From: Acidovorax sp. NO-1
GTDB lineage: Bacteria; Pseudomonadota; Gammaproteobacteria; Burkholderiales; Burkholderiaceae_C
Length of the DNA stretch: 64,000 nucleotides
Assembly: GCF_000238595.1 (NCBI RefSeq)
Contig: NZ_AGTS01000102.1
Location: 1-64,000 of the forward strand
Direction of reading: 5' to 3'
Shown piece after piece: positions 1 through 8,753 of this stretch; the first letter of the stretch is position 1; each line of letters starts with the position of its first letter. The notes beneath the pieces are model-generated. The model did no database searches. It was given only the letters and a program-made list of their open reading frames with translations, and was not told the DNA's origin. The translations under genes were made by a program, and so were the position numbers.

Positions 1-423
1 ACCGATGGATCGCACCTGCTGGTGTTTGCCGCGTGGGACAACTACACGGCCGAGCGCATCAACATGATGTTCGACCTCACCAACGAGCAGCGCGGCTTCA
101 AGAACGAAGGCTGGGAGAACTACCGCCAGATGCTGCTGGGCATGTACCCCCAGCGCGATGCGGAGGTGAATTTTCAACACGCAGCCCGCCAAGCCTACAT
201 TGGCATGAGCGCCGCGCTCATTGCGGCAGCGTTTGAAGAAGTGGACTCGACACCCATGGAAGGATTCGACCCCGCTGCGCTGGATGAGATCCTCCATCTG
301 CGCGAGCGCGGCCTGCGCAGCGTGGCCATCATGCCCCTGGGTTACCGCGCCGATGAAGGCGACTGGCTGGTGAACCTGAAGAAGGTGCGCCGCCCGCGCG
401 AGCAGTTTGTGACAGAAGTCTGA
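1..423 (+). CDS. Nitroreductase-family protein, 3' end (5' truncated by window)
   Basis: The reading frame is open from base 1 and ends at TGA 421-423, so only the last 140 codons are present and the true start lies outside the window. The fragment has the C-terminal pattern of NfsB-like NAD(P)H-dependent flavin nitroreductases: an NFQHAARQAYIG-type helix, then a short segment ending in a GYRADEGDW-like motif that packs near FMN, and a basic tail with KVRRP. These are FMN enzymes of the cytoplasm that reduce nitroaromatics or quinones; the substrate cannot be told from here. A bidirectional hairpin terminator follows within 20 bases. Confidence 0.75.
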   Translation, partial: TDGSHLLVFAAWDNYTAERINMMFDLTNEQRGFKNEGWENYRQMLLGMYPQRDAEVNFQHAARQAYIGMSAALIAAAFEEVDSTPMEGFDPAALDEILHLRERGLRSVAIMPLGYRADEGDWLVNLKKVRRPREQFVTEV

Positions 424-440
424 GTCAACGTGCTCCAGAG

Positions 441-478
441 AAAAAACCGTCCGGGAAGGAAACCCCGGACGGTTTTTT
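441..478. terminator. Bidirectional intrinsic terminator
   Basis: A stem of CCGTCCGGG paired with CCCGGACGG is flanked by an A-run on the left and a T-run on the right, so it can end transcripts from both the nitroreductase gene and the convergent FKBP gene. Confidence 0.85.
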
Positions 479-501
479 CATGGGCGCTGCCGTCGGGCAG
501 A

Positions 502-909
502 TCAACGGCCGACGGAGATCAGTTCAACCTCAAAGTTCAGCGTCGCATTGGGCGGAATCACGCCCCCCGCACCCGCTGCGCCATAGGCGATGGCGGGCGG
601 GCAGGTCAGCTTGGCCTTGCCGCCGGGCTTCATGCGCTGCACGCCTTCGGTCCAGCAGGGGATCACGCGGTTGAGCGGGAACGAGGTGGGCTCGCCGCGC
701 TTGTAGGAGCTGTCGAACTCCTTGCCATCCAGGAACGTGCCCTTGTAGTGCACCTTGACGGTGTCGGTGGCCTTGGGCGATTCGCCCGTACCGTCCTTGA
801 GTGATTCATACACCAGGCCGCTGGCCGTGGTGACGGGGCCTGCCGCCTGGGCAGCGGCAAACGGGGCAGCCAGCAGGCCGGCGAGCACAAGGGAGGAGGA
901 AATACGCAC
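502..909 (-). CDS. FKBP-type peptidyl-prolyl cis-trans isomerase, exported
   Basis: A 135-residue protein begins with a Sec signal peptide (MRISSSLVLAGLL, cleavage near AAAQA). One FKBP domain follows: VHYKGTFLDGKEFDSS, a VIPCWTEGVQRMKPGGKAKL block in which Trp forms the floor of the prolyl pocket, and a closing PPNATLNFEVELISV strand. The length fits single-domain periplasmic FKBPs. It should catalyse prolyl isomerisation during folding of exported proteins. It is transcribed toward the terminator at 441-478 and is divergent from soxC. The start at 909 gives a sensible signal peptide; longer readings upstream lack one. Confidence 0.88.
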   Translation of the reverse strand: MRISSSLVLAGLLAAPFAAAQAAGPVTTASGLVYESLKDGTGESPKATDTVKVHYKGTFLDGKEFDSSYKRGEPTSFPLNRVIPCWTEGVQRMKPGGKAKLTCPPAIAYGAAGAGGVIPPNATLNFEVELISVGR

Positions 910-1136
910 GGAATGTCCTTGAAAAAGAAGAAGTCAGAAAGAGCTCGAAAGATGGTTCTTCCGGCAGAAACGTTTTGCCCTGCCAGCGGCGCGCCAGTGT
1001 AAAGGGCTTCACGCCAGTGGCCGTCACCGTGCCCATTCATACGCATTAACAAGCGTTAATGCATGTTCGTTTGCGAGCCGCAACACTGCGACTGCGGCCG
1101 ATGGGTGCCGGGTGCTTGTTTTTGCGGAGACGAAGG

Positions 1137-2390
1137 ATGCGTTCATACAGCGGCCACAACGGCCTGGCCCGGAGGACTTTTTTGGGGGGCCTTGCGACAG
1201 GGGGGCTCAGCGTGGCGGCGGCGCAGGCTACGCCACCACAGCCACAACCGCTGGCCGCACGCTTGCCCGATGCGATGACCCGCCCTGGTGGGGCCGATCT
1301 ACCGTACGGCCTGCCGGCCGTGCACGAGGCGCAGGTGGAACGCAGCCTGTCGATGGCGGCGGGGTTTGCCGTGTGGCGCACGCCGCTTGAGCACCAGCGC
1401 GGCATCATCACCCCCAGCGGCCTGCACTTTGCGGTGCACCACAACGGCGTGCCCGACATCGCGCCGGAGCGCCACACCCTGAAGCTGCACGGGCTGGTCA
1501 ACAAACCGCTGCGCTTTGATCTGGACCGCCTGATGCGCTACCCGATGGTCAGCCGCGTGCATTTTCTGGAGTGTGCGGGCAATTCGGCGGCCAATGCGCT
1601 GTCGCCCACCGCCCTGGACCAGACGCTGGGCGAGATTGCGGGCGAGGTGTCGTGCTCGGAGTGGACGGGGGTGCCGCTGGCGTATCTGCTGAACGAAGCG
1701 GGCCTGAAGGACAGCGCCCAATGGGTGGTGGCCGAAGGCGCTGACGGTGGGTCGCACAGCCGCAGCCTGCCACTGAAGGCCTTGATGGAGCACGGCATGG
1801 TGGCGCTGTTTCAGAACGGTGAGCGGCTGCGGCCGTCGCAAGGCTACCCCATGCGCCTGTTCATGCCGGGCTGGGAGGGCAATGTCAACGTGAAGTGGCT
1901 GCACCGGCTGGAAGTGGTGGACGCGCCCGCCTACACCAAGGACGAGTCGGGCCTGTACACGCAGGTGCTGGCCGATGGGCGGATCGAGCGCTTTGCGTTC
2001 CACATGGAGGTGAAGTCCGTGATCACGCACCCCTCGGGGCAGCAGCGTTTGCCGGAGCCCCATGGGTTTTACGAAATTGCGGGGCTGGCCTGGTCGGGCC
2101 GTGGGCGCATTGTGCGTGTGGACGTTTCGGTGGATGGTGGGCGCACCTGGGCTGTGGCGCAGCTGCACGGCCCGGTGCTGGACCGTGCCTTTACGCGCTT
2201 CACGCTGCCTTGGCAGTGGAGCGGCCGCAAGGCCGACCTGATGAGCCGCGCCACCGATGAACACGGCCGCACCCAGCCGCTGCGCAGCGAATGGAAACGC
2301 CGCTACGCCATGCACTCGTTCAACCACTACAACGCGGTGCAGGCCTGGCGTGTGCAGGCCGATGGCCGCGTGGAGAACGTGTATGCGTGA
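1137..2390 (+). CDS. soxC: SoxC-like sulfite dehydrogenase, molybdopterin subunit
   Basis: A 417-residue sulfite oxidase-family protein. The ATG at 1137 is chosen because GGAGACGAAGG lies just upstream and because it places a twin-arginine signal (ARRTFLGGLATGG) near the N-terminus, as expected for a periplasmic molybdoenzyme. The N-terminal region with TPLEHQRGIITPSGLHF is typical of SoxC. HFLECAGN carries the Cys (about residue 146) that would bind the molybdenum of the pterin cofactor. The C-terminal part is the usual immunoglobulin-like dimer domain with VSVDGGRTW. It should oxidise sulfite or a Sox-bound sulfane and pass electrons to the cytochrome encoded next, whose start overlaps its stop by 8 bases. 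No other sox genes are present in the window. Confidence 0.88.
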   Translation: MRSYSGHNGLARRTFLGGLATGGLSVAAAQATPPQPQPLAARLPDAMTRPGGADLPYGLPAVHEAQVERSLSMAAGFAVWRTPLEHQRGIITPSGLHFAVHHNGVPDIAPERHTLKLHGLVNKPLRFDLDRLMRYPMVSRVHFLECAGNSAANALSPTALDQTLGEIAGEVSCSEWTGVPLAYLLNEAGLKDSAQWVVAEGADGGSHSRSLPLKALMEHGMVALFQNGERLRPSQGYPMRLFMPGWEGNVNVKWLHRLEVVDAPAYTKDESGLYTQVLADGRIERFAFHMEVKSVITHPSGQQRLPEPHGFYEIAGLAWSGRGRIVRVDVSVDGGRTWAVAQLHGPVLDRAFTRFTLPWQWSGRKADLMSRATDEHGRTQPLRSEWKRRYAMHSFNHYNAVQAWRVQADGRVENVYA

Positions 2391-3036
2391 ATACCATTGC
2401 TGTCAGTGGCTGCCCGCCGGGCGCGCCACCCTGCGGCGTGGCGCAGTTGCGGCCATGGTGGCGGGACTGGTGGGGGCAGGAGCAGCCAGCGAGGCCCAGG
2501 CGCCATCTGCGGCGGCTCCAGAGCCAGCAGCGCCACCGCATGTCATTGGCCTGGGGCAACCGCTGGCGCCAGCCGACGTGGAGCGCCATGCCATCACCGT
2601 CTTCCCCAACGGCCGCAACCTGCCGGCCGGCCGGGGCAGCGTGGAGCAGGGCGCGCGGCTGTACGCCATGCACTGCGCCGCCTGCCACGGAGCAAAGGGC
2701 ATTGAAGGGCCCGCGGCGCGGCTGGTAGGTTCTGACGGCTTCATTGGCTGGAGCGATCCGTTGCGCCCCCTGCGCGTGCGCAAGTACCCGTTGCAGGTGC
2801 TGTCGGTGGGTGCGATGTGGCCTTACGCCACCACGGTGTTCGACTACGTGCGCAGGGGCATGCCAATGCACGCACCCAAGAGCCTGACCGATGACGAGGT
2901 GTACGCCATCACGGCGCACCTGCTGCACCTGAACGGTCTTGTGCCAGGTGACGCCATCATGGACAAGGAAAAACTGCCCAGGGTGGTGATGCCAGGGCGG
3001 GACCGCACAGTCAGTGCATGGCCGCAGGAACGCTGA
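2383..3036 (+). CDS. soxD: SoxD-like cytochrome c subunit of sulfite dehydrogenase
   Basis: The ATG at 2383 overlaps the soxC stop codon (ATGCGTGA), so the two are translationally coupled. The 217-residue product has an N-terminal export segment (GAVAAMVAGLVGAGAASEAQA) and one class I cytochrome c domain: heme attachment CAACH and a probable Met axial ligand in RRGMPMHAPKSLTDDE, followed by the usual C-terminal helix. It should receive electrons from the Mo subunit and hand them to periplasmic cytochromes. It is shorter than diheme SoxD proteins and has only one CxxCH, so functionally it may be closer to SorB-type partners. Confidence 0.82.
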   Translation: MREYHCCQWLPAGRATLRRGAVAAMVAGLVGAGAASEAQAPSAAAPEPAAPPHVIGLGQPLAPADVERHAITVFPNGRNLPAGRGSVEQGARLYAMHCAACHGAKGIEGPAARLVGSDGFIGWSDPLRPLRVRKYPLQVLSVGAMWPYATTVFDYVRRGMPMHAPKSLTDDEVYAITAHLLHLNGLVPGDAIMDKEKLPRVVMPGRDRTVSAWPQER

Positions 3037-3043
3037 ACGCTGT

Positions 3044-3655
3044 TCAACCGCCGCGTGACGGTTCCACCATGCCCAGCCGTGCCCGGATGCGGGAGAGAGA
3101 CACCGGCGAGATGCCCAGGTAGCTGGCCACGTGGTGCTGCGGCAGGTGGGCTGCCAGATCACCATGCGTGGCCAGAAAAGACTGGTAGCGCACTTCGGGT
3201 GGGTGGCTCAACAACTCGGCTTCGCGGTGTGCATGCTGCTGAAACACATAGCCCAGGCCTTCTTCCAGCAAGGGGCCGATGTGGGGAAAGCTGCGTTGCC
3301 ATTGCTGCAAGGTGGCATAGGCCAGCTCCACGGCCTCTACCGGCGCCAGGGCCTCGATGGCGTAGGGGCTGGGCAGCGCAAGGGGTGGCAGGTTGCCGGC
3401 CACCCAGCTGCCGGCGCCGTGGAACGACCGGTTGCGCTCCGTGCCATGTTCGTTCAGGTAGAACAGCCGGACTACGCCACTGCGCACCTGCCAGCAGCGG
3501 GTGCTGGTCTCGCCGGCCTGTTGCAGCAACATGCCCGCACTGAACTGGCGGCGGGGCAGATCCTGCCACAGCACCGCCAGGGCCGGTTCAGACTCGACCA
3601 GCGCCTCCAGCGCAGGCGGCTGGCAGACAGTGCAGGCGCTGGTGGTGGAAGTCAC
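3044..3655 (-). CDS. Crp/Fnr-family transcriptional regulator
   Basis: A 203-residue protein with an N-terminal cyclic-nucleotide-binding-type beta-roll (FSAGMLLQQAGETSTRCWQV ... GVVRLFYLNEHG) and a C-terminal winged helix containing LPQHHVASYLGISPVSLSRIRARLG, the recognition helix region. It has no N-terminal FNR-type Cys cluster; the CTVCQ near the start is isolated. The effector is unknown. It lies tail to tail with soxD and just downstream of gcvP on the same strand, so it could control the soxCD pair, but the sequence does not prove this. Confidence 0.82.
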   Translation of the reverse strand: MTSTTSACTVCQPPALEALVESEPALAVLWQDLPRRQFSAGMLLQQAGETSTRCWQVRSGVVRLFYLNEHGTERNRSFHGAGSWVAGNLPPLALPSPYAIEALAPVEAVELAYATLQQWQRSFPHIGPLLEEGLGYVFQQHAHREAELLSHPPEVRYQSFLATHGDLAAHLPQHHVASYLGISPVSLSRIRARLGMVEPSRGG

Positions 3656-3669
3656 AGCGATCAGGCGTA

Positions 3670-6552
3670 TCAGGCGTAGTCAGACACCGGAATGCAGCTG
3701 CAGCTCAGGTTGCGGTCACCCCACACGTTGTCCACCCGGCCCACGGGCGACCAGTATTTGCTGCTGCGCAAGGCGGCCACAGGGTAGGCGGCGGCTTCGC
3801 GGGTGTAGGGGCGGCTCCACTCGCCGCCGAGCAGGCTCTCGGCCGTGTGCGGGGCGTTCTTCAGGGGGTTGTTGTCCTGCGGCCAGACGCCGTTTTCGAT
3901 CTGGCGGATTTCCTCGCGGATGGCAATCATCGCGTCGATGAAGCGATCGATCTCGGACAGCGTCTCGCTCTCGGTGGGCTCCACCATCAGCGTGTTGGGC
4001 ACGGGAAAGGAGAGCGTGGGCGCGTGAAAGCCGTAGTCAATCAGGCGCTTGGCCACGTCTTCGGCCATCACGCCGCTGGTGTCCTTCAGGCCGCGCAGAT
4101 CCAGAATGCACTCGTGTGCCACGTGGCCGTTTTCGCTGGCGTACAGCGTGGGGTAGTGGTCCTTGAGGCGTGCGCTGATGTAGTTGGCCGAGAGGATGGC
4201 GGTCTCGGTGGCGGCCTGCAGGCCTTCGGCGCCCATCATGCGGCAGTACATCCAGCTGATGGGCAGCACAGCGGCATTGCCCAGGGGCGCGGCCGACACG
4301 GCACCCACGCCGCCGGCCACACCAGCCGTGGCATGACCAGGCAGGTAGGGCACGAGGTCTTGCACCACGCACACGGGGCCTACGCCGGGGCCGCCGCCGC
4401 CGTGGGGGATGCAGAAGGTCTTGTGCAGGTTCAGGTGGCTCACGTCGCCGCCAAACTCGCCGGGGGCGGCCACGCCCACCAGCGCGTTCATGTTGGCGCC
4501 GTCCACATACACCCGGCCGCCGTGGCTGTGCACCAGCGCGCACAGCTCCTTCACCTGGGTTTCAAACACGCCGTGCGTGCTGGGGTAGGTGATCATGATG
4601 CAGGCCAGGTTGGCGCTGTGCTGTTCGCACTTGGCCTTGAGATCGGCCATGTCCACGTTGCCATTGGCGTCGCAGGCGGTCACCACCACCTGCATGCCCA
4701 CCATCTGGGCGCTGGCGGGGTTGGTGCCGTGTGCGCTGCTGGGGATCAGGCAGATGTTGCGGTGGCCGTGGCCCTGGGCCTCGTGGTAGGCCTTGATGGC
4801 CAGCAGGCCCGCGTATTCGCCTTGTGATCCGGCGTTGGGCTGCAGGCTGATGCCTGCGTAGCCCGTGGCCTGGCACAGCCAGGCGCGCAGTTGTTCGTCC
4901 AGCTCCTTGTAGCCCTGCAGCTGGTCTGCGGGTGCGAAGGGGTGCACGTGGGCGAACTCGGGCCAGGTGATGGGGATCATCTCGCTCGTGGCGTTGAGCT
5001 TCATGGTGCAGCTGCCCAGCGGGATCATGGTGCGGTCCAGCGCCAGGTCCTTGTCGGACAGCTGGCGGATGTAGCGCAGCATGCCGGTCTCAGAGTGGTG
5101 CGTGTTGAACACCGGGTGCGTGAGGTAGCGGCTGGTGCGGCGTAGCGCCGCGGGGATCAACGACTCCACACCGTTTTCAAACGCATCAAACGTGGGCAGG
5201 GCCTGGCCGTCCTTGGCGAAGATCTTCCACAGCAATTCGATGTCGGCCCGCGTGGTGGTTTCGTCCAGCGAGATGCAGAGGTACTCTTCGAAGTAAATCC
5301 GCAGATTGGCGCCCATCTGGATTGCGCGAGCAGCTATGGATTTGGTAGCGGCTCCGGTGTGCAGGCTCAGCGTGTCGAAGGTCGCCTGCTCGCGCACCGG
5401 GGCGCCCAGCTGCTTCAGGCCCTGGGCCAGGATGGCGGTGTAGCTGGCCACACGCTGCGCAATGCGCTGCAGGCCTTCGGGGCCGTGGTACACGGCGTAC
5501 ATGCTGGCGATCACGGCGGGCAACACTTGCGCGGTGCAGATATTCGACGTGGCCTTTTCGCGGCGGATGTGCTGCTCGCGCGTTTGCAAGGCCAGGCGGT
5601 AGGCAGGCTTGCCATGCGCGTCCACGCTCACGCCCACCAGGCGGCCGGGCAGGCTGCGTTTGAAATCGTCGCGGCAGGCCATGTAGGCCGCGTGCGGGCC
5701 ACCGGCGCCCATGGGCATGCCAAAACGCTGGGTGGTGCCCACGACGATGTCGGCACCCCATTCACCGGGCGGCGTGATCAGCGTGAGGGCCAGCAGGTCG
5801 GCCGCGGCGATGAAGGCGGCTTGCTTGGTGTGGGCTTTTTCCACGTCGGCGCGCAGGTCGTCAATGCGGCCGCTGGTGGCGGGGTACTGGGCCAGCACGG
5901 CGAAGTAGTCGCCATTGAGCGCGGCATCCCATTCGGCGGCGGAATTGGCCAGCAGCACCTCGATGCCCAGCGGCTTGGCACGGGTCTGGATCACCTCGAT
6001 GGTTTGCGGGTGGGCATCACCGGCCACCACAAACACATTGCTTTTGCTCTTGACCGAGCGCTTGGCCAGCGTCATCGCCTCGGCGGCGGCGGTGGCCTCA
6101 TCGAGCATCGACGCATTGGCAATGGGCATGCCGGTCAGGTCGCACACCATGGTCTGGAAGTTGACCAGCGCCTCCATGCGGCCCTGCGAGATTTCGGCCT
6201 GGTAGGGCGTGTAGGCGGTGTACCAGGCGGGGTTTTCCAGGATGTTGCGCAGGATGACGCCCGGCGTGTGCGTGCCGTAGTAGCCCTGGCCGATGAAGCT
6301 TTTGAGGACCTGGTTCTTGGCCGCCAGCGCCTTGAGTTCGGCCAGCGCCGCGGCTTCCGTGATGGGCGCGGGCAGGTCCATCGCGCTGCTGCGGGCGATG
6401 GAGCGCGGCACGATGGAGTCAATCAGCGCCCGGCGCGACGCCTCGCCAATCACGGACAGCATGTGGGCTTCATCCGCTGCGTCGATGCCGATGTGGCGGG
6501 GCAGGAATTCGGCGGCGTTCTCCAGAGCGGAAAGGGGCAGTGCGGCGGTCAT
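3670..6552 (-). CDS. gcvP: Glycine dehydrogenase (decarboxylating), P protein
   Basis: A 960-residue single-chain P protein, the usual length. The PLP-binding lysine lies in [19 protein letters not shown], and the N-terminal [14 protein letters not shown] motif and DETTTR block are characteristic. It decarboxylates glycine and transfers the aminomethyl group to lipoyl-GcvH in the cytoplasm. It is the last gene of the gcvT-gcvH-gcvP operon and is separated from gcvH by a dispersed-repeat copy at 6570-6660. A stretch near 5320-5350 has slightly unusual codons and resembles half of the dispersed repeat, but the frame is uninterrupted. Confidence 0.96.
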   Translation of the reverse strand: MTAALPLSALENAAEFLPRHIGIDAADEAHMLSVIGEASRRALIDSIVPRSIARSSAMDLPAPITEAAALAELKALAAKNQVLKSFIGQGYYGTHTPGVILRNILENPAWYTAYTPYQAEISQGRMEALVNFQTMVCDLTGMPIANASMLDEATAAAEAMTLAKRSVKSKSNVFVVAGDAHPQTIEVIQTRAKPLGIEVLLANSAAEWDAALNGDYFAVLAQYPATSGRIDDLRADVEKAHTKQAAFIAAADLLALTLITPPGEWGADIVVGTTQRFGMPMGAGGPHAAYMACRDDFKRSLPGRLVGVSVDAHGKPAYRLALQTREQHIRREKATSNICTAQVLPAVIASMYAVYHGPEGLQRIAQRVASYTAILAQGLKQLGAPVREQATFDTLSLHTGAATKSIAARAIQMGANLRIYFEEYLCISLDETTTRADIELLWKIFAKDGQALPTFDAFENGVESLIPAALRRTSRYLTHPVFNTHHSETGMLRYIRQLSDKDLALDRTMIPLGSCTMKLNATSEMIPITWPEFAHVHPFAPADQLQGYKELDEQLRAWLCQATGYAGISLQPNAGSQGEYAGLLAIKAYHEAQGHGHRNICLIPSSAHGTNPASAQMVGMQVVVTACDANGNVDMADLKAKCEQHSANLACIMITYPSTHGVFETQVKELCALVHSHGGRVYVDGANMNALVGVAAPGEFGGDVSHLNLHKTFCIPHGGGGPGVGPVCVVQDLVPYLPGHATAGVAGGVGAVSAAPLGNAAVLPISWMYCRMMGAEGLQAATETAILSANYISARLKDHYPTLYASENGHVAHECILDLRGLKDTSGVMAEDVAKRLIDYGFHAPTLSFPVPNTLMVEPTESETLSEIDRFIDAMIAIREEIRQIENGVWPQDNNPLKNAPHTAESLLGGEWSRPYTREAAAYPVAALRSSKYWSPVGRVDNVWGDRNLSCSCIPVSDYA

Positions 6553-6569
6553 GGGCGGGCGTTCGGGTG

Positions 6570-6660
6570 CTATTAAAAAAGAAGCTGCTGGCGCTTGTTG
6601 CTTGGTTGATTCAGCGTGTTTTATGGCTGAAAGCCAATGAAATCAAGCGCAGGCAGCTAT
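6570..6660. repeat. Dispersed small repeat copy between gcvH and gcvP
   Basis: Inverted arms AGCTGCTGGCGCTTG and CAAGCGCAGGCAGCT flank a ~50-base centre. The arms match the core of other copies in this window (15582-15645, 25701-25770, 56355-56399, 58022-58075). As RNA it would form a hairpin inside the operon and could lower gcvP expression relative to gcvT and gcvH or protect the upstream mRNA. Confidence 0.65.
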
Positions 6661-6687
6661 GGTTTTTCTATGAAAGCGTCAAGGCCC

Positions 6688-7062
6688 TCAGGCGCTGGCG
6701 GCAAAGGCTGAGTAGGCGGCTTCGTCCAGCAGCGCATCGAGCTGGCTGGCGTCGCTGAGCTTGACCTTGAAGAACCAGCCGGCATTGAGCGGGTCGGAGT
6801 TGGCCAGCGAGGGGTCGGCGCGCAGCGCTTCGTTGACTTCCACCACTTCGCCGGAGACGGGCATGTACACGTCAGCCGCAGCCTTGACGGACTCCACCAC
6901 GCCCGCGACATCGCCCTGCGCAAACGTGGCGCCGACGGCGGGCAGATCTACGAACACCACGTCACCGAGGGCATCCTGGGCATGCACGGTGATGCCGACC
7001 ACGGCCGCATTGGCGTCGGCGACGTTGATCCACTCGTGGTCTTTGGAAAATTTGACGGTCAT
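6688..7062 (-). CDS. gcvH: Glycine cleavage system H protein
   Basis: A 124-residue lipoyl carrier. The lipoylated lysine is in VVESVKAAADVY, followed by the conserved MPVSGEVVEVNE. The start is set at the ATG at 7062 (MTVKFSKDHEW), preceded by AGGAGCC at good spacing; an ATG 15 bases upstream lacks a site. The protein carries the methylamine group between GcvP and GcvT and is reoxidised by dihydrolipoamide dehydrogenase, which is not encoded here. It is the middle gene of the operon. Confidence 0.96.
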   Translation of the reverse strand: MTVKFSKDHEWINVADANAAVVGITVHAQDALGDVVFVDLPAVGATFAQGDVAGVVESVKAAADVYMPVSGEVVEVNEALRADPSLANSDPLNAGWFFKVKLSDASQLDALLDEAAYSAFAASA

Positions 7063-7151
7063 GGGAAGGCTCCTCAAGCAATGGGGAAAAAAATGAAGGA
7101 ATCTGCAATGTAGCTGGCGCAGGCGTGGTCGGCACGCAGCGCCGGCGGAAA

Positions 7152-8297
7152 TCAGCCACGGAAGTAGTTGGCGGGCACAAACGGCAGGGCGCGCACCTCC
7201 ATCGGCACGGCCTTGCCGCGCACGATGGCGTTCACGCGCGTGCCGATGGCTGCAAAGGCGGGCGTGACGTACCCCATGGCCACGGGCTCGTTCACCGTGG
7301 GCCCCAGCAGGCCGCTGGTGACTTCGCCGATTTTTTGCCCATCGGTGCTTTGCAGCTCGGTGTGTTCGCGCACCGGTACACGTTCCAGCGCGACCAGGCC
7401 CACGCGCTTGCGCTGCAGGCTGGCGGGGTTGTCGATCTGCGCCAGCACCTTGTCGGCGCCCGGGAAGCCGCCAGCACGCGCGCCACCGGTGCGGCGCACC
7501 TTCTGGATGGCCCAGTTCAGGCCCGCTTCGGGCGGCGTGGTGGTGGTGTCAATGTCGTTGCCATACAGGCACAGGCCGGCTTCCAGGCGCAGCGAATTGC
7601 GGGCGCCCAGGCCAATGGGCTTCACTTCTGGCTGGGCCAGCAGCGCGCGGGCAAGGGTTTCGGCCTGGGCGGCGGGCACCGAGATTTCAAAGCCGTCCTC
7701 GCCGGTGTAGCCACTGCGGGTCACGAAGCAGTCGCAGCCTGCAATGCTGAATGCACCACCGGTCATGAACACCAGCTTTTCCACACCGGGCGCCAGGCGT
7801 GCAAGGGCAGTGGCCGCCTGCGGGCCCTGCAGCGCCAGCAGGCCGTGGTCGGGCATCGGCACCACCTTGCAACGCTGGCCGATGCGCGCCTGGATGTGCG
7901 CGATGTCGCCCACCTTGCACGCGCCGTTGACGATGACAAACAGGGTGGGCTCGCCGTCCACCACGCCCTGGTTGAAGAACATCAGGTCATCCATGACCGT
8001 GCCTTCGTCGGTGAGCAGCAGGCCATAGCGCTGCTTGCCCACGGGCAGGTCGATCACATCCACGGGCATCAGGGTTTCGAAGGCTGCGGCGGCATCGGGG
8101 CCCACCAGCTTGAGCTGGCCCATGTGCGAGACGTCGAACAGGCCGGCGGCCGTGCGCGTGTGCACATGCTCGGCCATGAGGCCCGCGGGGTACTGCACGG
8201 GCATGGAATATCCGGCAAACGGCACCATGCGGGCGCCCAGCTCGGTGTGCAGGGCGTTCAGGGGCGTGGCAAGCAGGGGGGCGTTGGCTGACGACAT
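7152..8297 (-). CDS. gcvT: Aminomethyltransferase, T protein of glycine cleavage
   Basis: A 381-residue T protein with MVPFAGYSMPVQY at the N-terminus, the folate-site block GLFDVSHMGQ, and the SGYTGEDGFEI motif. It releases ammonia and forms 5,10-methylene-tetrahydrofolate from the aminomethyl-H protein. The ATG at 8297 is preferred over one 18 bases upstream because CCGGAG sits about 8 bases before it. It is the first gene of the gcv operon, about 60 bases downstream of the second glycine aptamer. Confidence 0.95.
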   Translation of the reverse strand: MSSANAPLLATPLNALHTELGARMVPFAGYSMPVQYPAGLMAEHVHTRTAAGLFDVSHMGQLKLVGPDAAAAFETLMPVDVIDLPVGKQRYGLLLTDEGTVMDDLMFFNQGVVDGEPTLFVIVNGACKVGDIAHIQARIGQRCKVVPMPDHGLLALQGPQAATALARLAPGVEKLVFMTGGAFSIAGCDCFVTRSGYTGEDGFEISVPAAQAETLARALLAQPEVKPIGLGARNSLRLEAGLCLYGNDIDTTTTPPEAGLNWAIQKVRRTGGARAGGFPGADKVLAQIDNPASLQRKRVGLVALERVPVREHTELQSTDGQKIGEVTSGLLGPTVNEPVAMGYVTPAFAAIGTRVNAIVRGKAVPMEVRALPFVPANYFRG

Positions 8298-8355
8298 GGC
8301 GGAACTCCGGGGCAAATGGGGGCCGTAGCCACCACGGTGGCCACGGGATTTGCCC

Positions 8356-8580
8356 TGCTGTCCGCTTTACCTGAGAGATTCGCCCCACTGCCCTGGCTGG
8401 CCGTGCGGTTTGCTCCTTCGGTGGATGGCCTCATAACGCGGTGCGGCGGGCCATCTCTCTCCAGCAAGGGAACGCCCGCATCACTGCGGGCGGTTGTCAG
8501 TCCTTTTGCCTGAGCGTTCGGCTGCTGCCTGCGCCTTCGGCGGTGCGGTGGCCCTTAGGGCTGGCACTCTCTCCTGACCG
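8356..8580 (-). promoter_or_regulatory. Tandem glycine riboswitch upstream of gcvT
   Basis: Read on the minus strand there are two consecutive glycine aptamers. The first (about 8580 to 8496) begins CAGGAGAGAG, carries GCCGAAGG in the middle and ends with ACGCTCAGGCAAAAGGACTG. The second (about 8465 to 8356) begins CTGGAGAGAGATGGCC, has ACCGAAGGAGCAA and ends AATCTCTCAGGTAAAGCGGACAG. These GGAGAGAG, CCGAAGG and CTCAGG(C/T)AAA blocks are the conserved glycine aptamer elements. Glycine binding usually turns gcv expression on. The linker between the aptamers contains a short GC hairpin. Confidence 0.95.
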
Positions 8581-8584
8581 GGCG

Positions 8585-8590
8585 ATTCTA
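8585..8590 (-). promoter_or_regulatory. Candidate -10 element for the gcv operon
   Basis: On the minus strand TAGAAT lies a few bases upstream of the first glycine aptamer, where a transcript carrying the whole riboswitch should begin. No convincing -35 hexamer is seen. The DNA upstream is the 160-base palindrome at 8591-8750, so any -35 contact would fall inside it. Confidence 0.45.
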
Positions 8591-8750
8591 GTGCAGTGTT
8601 TGACGCTTGATGGCGCAAACAAGAAAAATGGATTTTTGGCACTGGCAAGGCGCAAACCACAGCGATACCGGGCGGTATCGCGAGGATTTGCAACGCGGCC
8701 AGGGCCGAAAAGACGTTTTCTTGTGTGCCAGAAAGCGTGAAACACTGCAC
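8591..8750. repeat. 160-base imperfect palindrome between dctM and the gcv promoter
   Basis: The left arm starts GTGCAGTGTTTGACGCTT and the right arm ends with the complement GTGCAGTGTTTCACGCTT (17 of 18 match). The arms stay recognisably similar over about 80 bases each and meet in a perfect 9-base inverted repeat (GCGATACCG-GG-CGGTATCGC, 8662-8681). This fits a palindromic miniature element, or two copies of an ~80-base repeat placed head to head. It may end dctPQM transcripts before they enter the riboswitch. Confidence 0.7.
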
Positions 8751-8753
8751 TCG

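Noticed and set aside
5320..5350. Half copy of the dispersed repeat inside gcvP
   Set aside because: GCGCGAGCAGCTATGGATTTGGTAGC is suggestive, but only one arm is present and the protein alignment gives no clear insertion, so it may be chance.
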